From contig NZ_PSRR01000041.1 of NCBI RefSeq assembly GCF_004296405.1, forward strand, positions 1 through 39,244: 39,244 nt of DNA, written 5' to 3'. Source of the DNA: Bradyrhizobium sp. Leo170. GTDB lineage: Bacteria; Pseudomonadota; Alphaproteobacteria; Rhizobiales; Xanthobacteraceae. A program made the translations under genes and the position numbers. Under the pieces are notes generated by a model. That model saw nothing but the letters and a program-made list of their open reading frames with translations, had not been told where the DNA came from and searched no databases. Shown here in pieces: positions 33,531-39,244 of the stretch; positions within the stretch are counted from its first letter, which is position 1, and each line of letters opens with the position of its first letter.

Positions 33531-34520
33531 ATGAAGCACGGCGGTGATCTGACGGAAGCCATTGCGCGCCATGGCGGCGAGCCTGCGGACTGGCTCGACC
33601 TGTCGACCGGGATCAATCCCTGGCCGTGGACGACTCGGCATCCCGTTCCAGGCAGTGCATGGACGCGCTTGCCATCGCGGGCCGACGAGCAGGACCTCCT
33701 CGCCGCGGCGCGCCAAGCTTACGGCGTACCCGACGATGCGGATATCGCGGCCGCCACCGGCACCCAGACGCTCATTCAATGGATCCCGTATCTCGCAGGT
33801 CCCGGAGCGGTTGCGATCGTCAGTCCGACCTATGGCGAGCATTCGGCGGCGTGGAGCAGCGGAGGCAGGGAGATTCTCGCAGTGAATGATCTCTCCGCGC
33901 TGCCTGAACGCGCCATTCACGCGGTCGTCGTCAACCCCAACAATCCGGATGGACGTATCGCCGATGGCGGGGCGTTTCGGCACGTTGCCGAGCGGCTCGA
34001 CCGCCGCGGAGGCTGGCTGGTTATCGACGAGGCCTTTGCCGATGTCGATCCCGCCATCAGTGCGGCCAGAATGAGCGCCGACCTTCCCATCCTCGTGCTG
34101 CGTTCCTTCGGCAAGTTCTATGGGCTCGCGGGGCTTCGCCTTGGCTTCGTGATCGGCCGACGCGACATCGTTGAACGTATCTCGGCGGCGCTGGGTCCAT
34201 GGCCAGTCTCCGGCCCGGCGCTCCACCTGGGCACGGCCGCCTTGCGGGATCGATCCTGGGCCGACGAGACGCGCGTGAAGCTCGCTCGCCAGTCGAGCAA
34301 GCTGGATCATGTCCTTACAGAGGCCGGCCTTCAGCTTGTCGGAGGGACCACGCTCTTTCGCCTTGCCTCCCATCCCGATGCCCCGAACTTGCACACCGAA
34401 CTGGCACGACGCCACATCTGGTGCCGCAGCTTCGACTGGGCACGCGAATGGCTGCGATTTGGCCTTGCGTCGGACGATGGTCTCGATCGCCTGGCTAGCG
34501 CGTTTCGCTCGATCGGATAG
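33531..34520 (+). CDS. cobC: Threonine-phosphate decarboxylase-like PLP enzyme CobC
   Basis: The 329-residue class I/II aminotransferase-fold enzyme (CobC/CobD_Sal type) supplies the aminopropanol (phosphate) arm used by CobD. It begins with MKHGGDL and WLDLSTGINPWPW, as in CobC proteins. PLP contacts are visible: VVVNPNNPDGR (Asn138 region), VIDEAF (Asp166), and the Schiff-base Lys195 in LRSFGKFYGLAGLRLGF. Length is normal. It is divergent from the btuF-like gene with nine bases between the starts, and convergent with btuB, which ends 31 bases beyond. Confidence 0.94.
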   Translation: MKHGGDLTEAIARHGGEPADWLDLSTGINPWPWTTRHPVPGSAWTRLPSRADEQDLLAAARQAYGVPDDADIAAATGTQTLIQWIPYLAGPGAVAIVSPTYGEHSAAWSSGGREILAVNDLSALPERAIHAVVVNPNNPDGRIADGGAFRHVAERLDRRGGWLVIDEAFADVDPAISAARMSADLPILVLRSFGKFYGLAGLRLGFVIGRRDIVERISAALGPWPVSGPALHLGTAALRDRSWADETRVKLARQSSKLDHVLTEAGLQLVGGTTLFRLASHPDAPNLHTELARRHIWCRSFDWAREWLRFGLASDDGLDRLASAFRSIG

Positions 34521-34551
34521 CGCTTCCCGCGCGCTCATCATCACATCCGTT

Positions 34552-36618
34552 TCACCAGTGGGCACTGAACCCGGCGTAAGCCGCAGGCCCGGTCGTGCCG
34601 TAGTTGTACACTTCCTGATAGTGCTCGTTAAAAATGTTCTCGCCGCGCAAGTACACCTTCCAGGTCTCATCGATCTTGTATTCGGTATAGAGGTCGACGC
34701 GGACGTAAGGGTCCAGTGGCTGCGTCTCGTTTGAACCGCTGTAGCGTTTCGACACCGCGAGCACGCGCGGCTCGATCAGCCAATCCTTGATCGGCGTGAT
34801 CGGGAACGAGAATCTCGCCAGGTTTTCCGGCCGGCGCGCCAGCGTCAGGCCCGTCGAAAGGTCCTTGGCCTGCAGATAGGTATAGGCGGCATTGAATTTC
34901 AGGTAGCCCGGCAGGATATCGACGTTGACCCCGAGCTCCAGTCCGTCGGTTTCGGCGCGCGAGACGTTGACGTAGTGCCCGAGCGGATGCGCCGCATCGG
35001 TCACAAAGTCGATCAGGTTGCTGAACCGGTTGCCGAAGCCGGTCAGCGAAACCACGACGCGGCCTCCGAACAGGCTTTGGTCGATGCCGGCGTCGTAGCC
35101 GAAGCTTTCCTCGGGGCTGAGCGCGGAATTGCCGTAAGTCGGCGCATACAGTTGATAGAGCGTTGGCGCCTTGGCGCCTGTCCCGGCGCTCGCATGCAGC
35201 TTGGTGCCGGTCTCCGCGATCGTGTACGCCGCGGTGGCTCGCCATGTCTCGAACCGTGCGACATCGACGACGTCGTCAACCCGGCCGCCCATCGTGATGT
35301 TGAGCCGTTCGGCGATCGGCAGTTGCCAGAGCGCGAAGACTGAATTCGTGTCCTGCGTCCCGGCGAGCTGTGGCGTCGGCGCGCCGGGAATCGGCAGCAG
35401 GTTGGTGGTGGAGGTGCTCGCCGTTTCATGCTGGACGCGCGATCCGACGATGAGCGATCCGAGCGGGCCGACCTTGAGGTTGCCCTGATATTCCAGGCCT
35501 GTGCTGTCGCCGACGAAATTGGAGAGGATGGAGGTCGTGTTCTGCGGCAGCTTGTTGGTCTTGTAGGTGACGTCGTCGAACGAGCGATCGATGTGCGTTT
35601 CAAACGCGCTCACGCTATGGGTGAGGATGCCACCGAACGTGTCGAATGAGGCGCGTCCCCAGACCTGCTCGAGAAGGCGCGTCGCGCTCGACGGCGTGTC
35701 CGGGAACGTTCCGCTGGCTTGGTCGTAGGCGGACCGCGTGAACGAGGCCAGCATGCCCGTCTCCAGGCGCACGCCTTCGCCGGCGTCGTAGCCGACGCGT
35801 GCTGAGCCGCCGACGCGGTCGAAGCCGTCGCGCTCGAGGGGACCATACTTGGCTTCGAGCGCGGGGATGCGATAGCCGTAGCGTGAAAAGCCGTTGCTGT
35901 GCTGCCCGTTTCCCGTGAATGCGTAGGACCACGGCCCCGAGGTTCCGGTCAGCGATGCGCTGCTGCTCGCCGTGCCGTAGCTTCCTCCCTCGGTGCTGAC
36001 GTCGAGCTGTGCCGGACCGGCGCCCTTCTTGGTGATGATGTTGACGACGCCGCCCATCGCGTCCGATCCGTAGAGTGCGCTCTGCGGGCCTTTCAGCACC
36101 TCGATCCGCTCGATCGCGCTCGGGGCGAACATCGCGAAATCGAAATCGCCACTGGCGGCGGTCGGATCGTTGACCCTGATGCCATCGATCATGACCAGCG
36201 TCTGACCGGTATTCGCGCCGCGCAAGCGCACATTGGTCGTTGCGCCTGGCCCGCCGCTTTCGGTGATATCGAGCCCGGGCACCGTCCGCAGCGCGTCGAC
36301 GAGCGAGGTCGGATTGCTGGTCGCAAGCACTTCGTGCGTGACCACGCTAACCGAGCTTCCGGTACGGCTCGCCGGCTCCAGCGTACGGTCGGGGGTGACA
36401 ACGACTTCGGGAGTTGCCGGAGCGGCTTCGGTACTGGGCGCCGGCCGCGCAGGACCAGTCGTTGAAGACCTTTGCCTGTTCCTCGTGGGAGGTTTGGACC
36501 GGACCTCCGGATTGATGACAACAGCAGGAAGCTGTTCGGGACCCGATTGGGCCATCGCGCCAGTGTGACTGCATGCGACAACGGCCGCACACCCGGCAAG
36601 AAAACGCCGCAAGCTCAT
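34552..36618 (-). CDS. btuB: TonB-dependent corrinoid receptor BtuB
   Basis: The 688-residue outer-membrane receptor has a signal peptide (MSLRRFLAGCAAVVACS), a Pro-rich spacer, a TonB-box-like VVVTPDR segment, and a plug domain with LVDALRTVPGLDI, TTNVRLRGANTGQTLVMIDG, IERIEVLKGPQSALYGSDAMGG and VVNIITKKG. The 22-stranded barrel follows and ends in an aromatic residue (GFSAHW), the usual outer-membrane insertion signal. The ATG at 36618 is set by GGAAGG eight bases upstream and by the signal peptide. A B12 riboswitch precedes it, which makes corrinoid the likely substrate. Confidence 0.94.
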   Translation of the reverse strand: MSLRRFLAGCAAVVACSHTGAMAQSGPEQLPAVVINPEVRSKPPTRNRQRSSTTGPARPAPSTEAAPATPEVVVTPDRTLEPASRTGSSVSVVTHEVLATSNPTSLVDALRTVPGLDITESGGPGATTNVRLRGANTGQTLVMIDGIRVNDPTAASGDFDFAMFAPSAIERIEVLKGPQSALYGSDAMGGVVNIITKKGAGPAQLDVSTEGGSYGTASSSASLTGTSGPWSYAFTGNGQHSNGFSRYGYRIPALEAKYGPLERDGFDRVGGSARVGYDAGEGVRLETGMLASFTRSAYDQASGTFPDTPSSATRLLEQVWGRASFDTFGGILTHSVSAFETHIDRSFDDVTYKTNKLPQNTTSILSNFVGDSTGLEYQGNLKVGPLGSLIVGSRVQHETASTSTTNLLPIPGAPTPQLAGTQDTNSVFALWQLPIAERLNITMGGRVDDVVDVARFETWRATAAYTIAETGTKLHASAGTGAKAPTLYQLYAPTYGNSALSPEESFGYDAGIDQSLFGGRVVVSLTGFGNRFSNLIDFVTDAAHPLGHYVNVSRAETDGLELGVNVDILPGYLKFNAAYTYLQAKDLSTGLTLARRPENLARFSFPITPIKDWLIEPRVLAVSKRYSGSNETQPLDPYVRVDLYTEYKIDETWKVYLRGENIFNEHYQEVYNYGTTGPAAYAGFSAHW

Positions 36619-36659
36619 AAATGCCCTTCCGCCGACCCACCGTCGAACGAGTTGATACT

Positions 36660-36841
36660 CGTCAACGGCCGGTCTCCTGGCTCGCGGTCGTCTCGCGATC
36701 CGCCTTCCCAAACCTGCCCGGCAGGTCCAGTGGCATCCGGATCGCGAAAAATATCCGCTTACAGTTGCGGGGGCAGCCGCGGCATTGGGGAAGATTCCCG
36801 CACCGCGTTCCCGTTTCACCCTACAAAGGGCACCGATGACG
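36660..36841 (-). promoter_or_regulatory. Cobalamin riboswitch of btuB
   Basis: Read on the minus strand, the leader holds a nearly perfect closing stem (36833-36841 with 36660-36668, one mismatch), GGGTGAAACGGGAA, the core GCCCCCGCAACTGTAAG (36758-36774), GCCACTGG (36727-36734) and the B12 box AGCCAGGAGACCGGCC (36667-36682). The btuB start lies 42 bases downstream, so sequestration of the ribosome site is likely. It should lower BtuB when cobalamin is abundant. Confidence 0.96.
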
Positions 36842-37085
36842 CGCGCAAAGAAGCACAAGGCGGAGCAAAACTCAAATCGATAACGATCAGAACCCAACAG
36901 CATTTTTCCAGATCGCTGATAGCGGCGACCTGAATGACGAACACAGAAAGTTGCTGACAGGCGAAAGGACGGCAGATGGCCAATCCTACAGCCTTATGCG
37001 AGCATGACATGTCACCCACACGCGGCGCTAGACCTGGATGATTCTGCTGACGTGAGCATCGACAGATTCAACGGAGGAACAGGAA
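36842..37085. other. Intergenic region upstream of the btuB riboswitch
   Basis: No gene is supported here. On the minus strand TTGAGT (36868-36873), 17 bases and a poor -10 could promote the btuB leader. A perfect 10-base palindrome TGACATGTCA lies at 37005-37014, upstream of the plus-strand hypothetical gene, and could be an operator. Nothing else stands out. Confidence 0.35.
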
Positions 37086-37610
37086 ATGTCGCTCCCATGC
37101 AAACTCGAACGCAGCCTCCTCAGCCACGACGAATACGAGACGATCCGCCTCACGCATCATCCCGCCATCTATGACGTCGAGCCGACCGATCTTGCGGACA
37201 TGCGATCCCGCTTGCGCAAGATGCGCGATAAGGAGCGAACGCTCGGCCGACAAAAGCGGCGAGAGACGCGCGGAAAAGGTCAGGCTCGCGGCGCGAACTT
37301 CCCTGGAACCGCCGAGCGCCCTTCGCAACGCAAGCAGGTCTTTGCCGCAGCACTGAAGCGGGTAAACGGCGAGCTCAGGCGTCTTCACAACCTGGCAGCT
37401 CGGATCGCCAATGTCGAAGCGGCTCGAAAGGCTCTCGCGCTGCGAGCCGCGAGCTTTATTCCCTATCCCTCCGCCGGATCCACCGCCAATGAAGGCATGG
37501 TGCCGCGCTTGAGCACGCGCCGAAGAAAGATCGTCACAGGCGCGCGAATCGGACGAGTGTCGCAGGCGACGAAAGTCGCTCAGGCAATCCGCGATGCGCG
37601 AGGTGCATGA
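37086..37610 (+). CDS. Basic hypothetical protein, probably conserved in Rhizobiales
   Basis: The 174-residue protein is rich in Arg, Lys and Ala, with a helical, charged middle (MRSRLRKMRDKERTLGRQKR, then RKQVFAAALKRVNGELRRL) and a basic tail. It starts LERSLLSHDEYETIRLTHHP. It has no signal peptide, membrane helix or enzyme motif. A strong GGAGG (37073-37077) eight bases before the ATG supports translation. From memory, similar proteins of unknown function occur in Bradyrhizobium and relatives; I cannot name a family. The composition suggests binding to nucleic acid or another acidic partner, which is inference. Confidence 0.75.
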   Translation: MSLPCKLERSLLSHDEYETIRLTHHPAIYDVEPTDLADMRSRLRKMRDKERTLGRQKRRETRGKGQARGANFPGTAERPSQRKQVFAAALKRVNGELRRLHNLAARIANVEAARKALALRAASFIPYPSAGSTANEGMVPRLSTRRRKIVTGARIGRVSQATKVAQAIRDARGA

Positions 37611-37668
37611 GCCTGCGCTGACCGGCCGGGGCCAGCTCGATCGGCCAAGTTAGCGGTAATCTCAGCCG

Positions 37669-39114
37669 TCAAAACGATCCAAAAACCGAACCCAGTATCA
37701 AGACGGCAACAAGTGCGATAATGCAACTGACGATCACGGTCATCACCATGTCGAGATAGCTTTCACGGTGAGTCAGACCACTGATTTGCAATAGCAGCAA
37801 CACCGTGCCGTTGTGGGGGAGGGCGTCGAGGGTACCCGCGCTCATCGTTGTTATGCGATGCATCAATTCGGTATCGATGTTATGCTCCGTGCCAAGACGC
37901 AAGAAGTCGTCGCCAAATGCATTGAGCACAATTGCCATACCGCCAGAAGCAGTACCGGTCAGCCCCGCCAGCACATTCATAGAGACGGCTAATGAAACCA
38001 GCGGTCCTCCAGAAATCGAGAATACCGCATCGCGAACCGTCGCAAATGCCGGCAACGCGGCAACCACTGCGCCGAATCCGACAAGACTAGCGATCATCAA
38101 CATCGGCAAGGCCGCGGAATTCGCCCCGGCGTCGAGACTTTCGCGCAAGGATGGCAAACGACGGAGGTTGATGAGAAGGACCGTCAAGTTTGCCGCCGCG
38201 AGAGCCACGACAACTGACCAGACGCCGGACACGGCCCCGATCGTAGTACCGCCCCACTCGGGCTCGGACAGGAACGAAAAATCGAGGCGCGGGAATACGA
38301 CAAGCGACATCAAGAAATTCGTGAGGATAACGACGATGAGGGGCAGTACGGCCAGGGCGAAGGGAGGCACATTCTCGGCCTGCTTGCCGTGCGGCAACTC
38401 GGCCGGGTCGAAGTCGCCCGCCGGCGCCGCTTGCTCGCGAACCATCTCGTCAACGACAGGAGTGGTATCCGCCTCGCCTCCGTAACCTTCGCCAGCCTTG
38501 CGCGCGGCAGCCTCGGCCCGGCCGAGCCACCACATGCCGAAGGCGAAGATGATAGCGGATGCGATGATACTCAGCCCGGGGGCCGCGAATGTGGTGGTGC
38601 CGAAGTACGGCATCGGAATGGCGTTGTTGACCGAGGGGGTTCCCGGCATCACTGACATGGTGAACGTGAATGCACCGAGGCCGACCGTCGCCGGCAACAA
38701 GCGGCGCGGGATGTTCGCGGCCCGGAACATCTCGTGAGCCATGGGCGCCAGCACAAAAAATGCGACGAACACACTCACGCCGCCGTAGGTCACAATAGCC
38801 GAGGCGATCACCACCGCGAGCATCGCGCGGCTGGCTCCCAACTTGTTGGTCAAATACTGCGCGATGGAGCTGATCGAACCGCTGTCGCCCATAAGCTTTC
38901 CGAACAACCCGCCTAGCAGAAACATGGGGAACCACTGCGCGACGAACCGCGCCGCCCCGGCCATGAACGTCTGCGTCCAGTGCGCGAGCAGCGGTTCGCC
39001 CGAGAATACGGCCGCGATGAGTGCCGCCAGCGGAGAGACCAGCAGAACACTCACTCCACGGTACGCGAGCCACATGAGCAGGGCTAAACCAAGCAATATC
39101 CCAATGAGTCCCAT
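37669..39114 (-). CDS. GntP/citrate-type permease
   Basis: The 481-residue protein has about 12 membrane helices and resembles the gluconate:H+ symporter (GntP) group of the ion transporter superfamily. Visible features are the N-terminal helix MGLIGILLGLALLMWLAYRG, WFPMFLLGGLFGKLMGDSG, the IVTYGGVSVFVAFFVLAPMA and GLGAFTFTMSVMPGTPSV loops, and near the end TMSAGTLDALPHNGTVLLLL. A hydrophilic cytoplasmic loop is near residues 205-250. The substrate is likely an organic acid or hydroxy acid, not determinable here. A 28-codon ORF ends three bases before its ATG. Confidence 0.87.
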   Translation of the reverse strand: MGLIGILLGLALLMWLAYRGVSVLLVSPLAALIAAVFSGEPLLAHWTQTFMAGAARFVAQWFPMFLLGGLFGKLMGDSGSISSIAQYLTNKLGASRAMLAVVIASAIVTYGGVSVFVAFFVLAPMAHEMFRAANIPRRLLPATVGLGAFTFTMSVMPGTPSVNNAIPMPYFGTTTFAAPGLSIIASAIIFAFGMWWLGRAEAAARKAGEGYGGEADTTPVVDEMVREQAAPAGDFDPAELPHGKQAENVPPFALAVLPLIVVILTNFLMSLVVFPRLDFSFLSEPEWGGTTIGAVSGVWSVVVALAAANLTVLLINLRRLPSLRESLDAGANSAALPMLMIASLVGFGAVVAALPAFATVRDAVFSISGGPLVSLAVSMNVLAGLTGTASGGMAIVLNAFGDDFLRLGTEHNIDTELMHRITTMSAGTLDALPHNGTVLLLLQISGLTHRESYLDMVMTVIVSCIIALVAVLILGSVFGSF

Positions 39115-39117
39115 GGC

Positions 39118-39204
39118 TCAGGCCTCCCTCAGCAACGACTTGAGATATGCGATTCGATGACGTTGGTGCTCGTCCGCGCGCACTGCCAAACTCCGGTCGC
39201 CCAT
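39118..39204 (-). CDS. Candidate 28-aa leader ORF upstream of the permease gene
   Basis: The frame encodes 28 residues, charged and His/Arg-rich (MGDRSLAVRADEHQRHRIAY and eight more), with GGGAG about eight bases before the ATG. Its TGA is three bases before the permease ATG (TGA-GCC-ATG), so it could couple translation to the permease. No membrane helix is present. It may be a small conserved companion or leader peptide, or chance; there is no protein-level proof. Confidence 0.45.
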   Translation of the reverse strand: MGDRSLAVRADEHQRHRIAYLKSLLREA

Positions 39205-39225
39205 GCAAGCTCTCCCAAAAGTGCT

Positions 39226-39244
39226 GATCTAGTACCCACTTTTC
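39226..39244. repeat. Possible truncated copy of the GGAAAAGTGG repeat at the window edge
   Basis: The final bases GTACCCACTTTTC resemble, in reverse complement, one arm (GAAAAGTGGxTAC) of the palindromic repeat at 9266-9345. The element is cut by the window end, so the assignment is weak. Confidence 0.35.

Noticed and set aside
33522..34670. N-terminal extension of the btuF-like frame by several hundred residues
   Set aside because: It is antisense to cobC and lacks domain features; the signal peptide starts at 33521.
1..39244. Search for rRNA, tRNA, transposase, integrase, CRISPR or phage genes
   Set aside because: None was recognised on either strand; the only mobile-like sequences are small palindromic repeats.

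Overview
The window looks like a chromosomal segment of a Bradyrhizobium-type alphaproteobacterium (order Rhizobiales). The basis is the high-GC coding style, the gene families, and intergenic repeats of types I recognise from Bradyrhizobium genomes: a GTAGGGTGGGCAAAG palindrome at 105-225 and a GCATGATCCGGAAAAGTGG palindrome near 9270-9316. Genus is an inference; no rRNA or tRNA gene is visible. Layout: (1) 1-930 holds repeat elements, a small secreted His/Tyr-rich protein and its terminator. (2) 939-14356 is an exopolysaccharide (EPS) locus on both strands. It encodes a GINT1_N-like propeller protein, a GT4 glycosyltransferase, a Wzz/GumC-type chain-length protein, a Wzx-type flippase, an FAD-dependent oxidoreductase, a CelD/BcsL acyltransferase, a WecG/TagA-type transferase, a Wzy/ligase-type polymerase and a secreted GH5 glycanase. 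No priming glycosyltransferase is visible. (3) 14337-18578 is a minus-strand acyl-CoA operon (CaiB-type CoA-transferase, Leu-type binding protein, crotonase, quinone oxidoreductase). It is divergent from a TetR regulator that is coupled to an unrecognised 351-aa protein, with two operator-like sites between them. (4) 20398-36841 is a cobalamin region: cobT-cobS-DUF1488-like-cbtB-cbtA on the minus strand; a B12 riboswitch followed by DUF1636-cobU-cobW-cobN-cobO-cobQ on the plus strand; then cobD and a btuF-like gene (minus), cobC (plus), and btuB (minus) behind a second B12 riboswitch. (5) 37086-39244 holds a basic hypothetical protein, a GntP-type permease and a 28-codon ORF in front of it. 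How the genes work together: the EPS set covers assembly, flipping, polymerisation, length control, decoration and trimming of one polysaccharide. The cobalamin set covers cobalt entry (CbtAB, CobW), cobalt insertion (CobN), adenosylation (CobO), amidation (CobQ), aminopropanol attachment (CobC, CobD), nucleotide loop assembly (CobU, CobT, CobS) and corrinoid uptake (BtuB, BtuF-like); the early ring-modifying genes are not here. The most notable observation is that the chain-length gene and the polymerase gene are each broken by a frameshift at a slippage-prone repeat (an eight-C run at 5482-5489; three CGAT units at 13147-13158). In both cases the repaired frame ends exactly where the neighbouring gene suggests it should. 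This could be phase variation, locus decay or sequence error; the sequence alone cannot decide.
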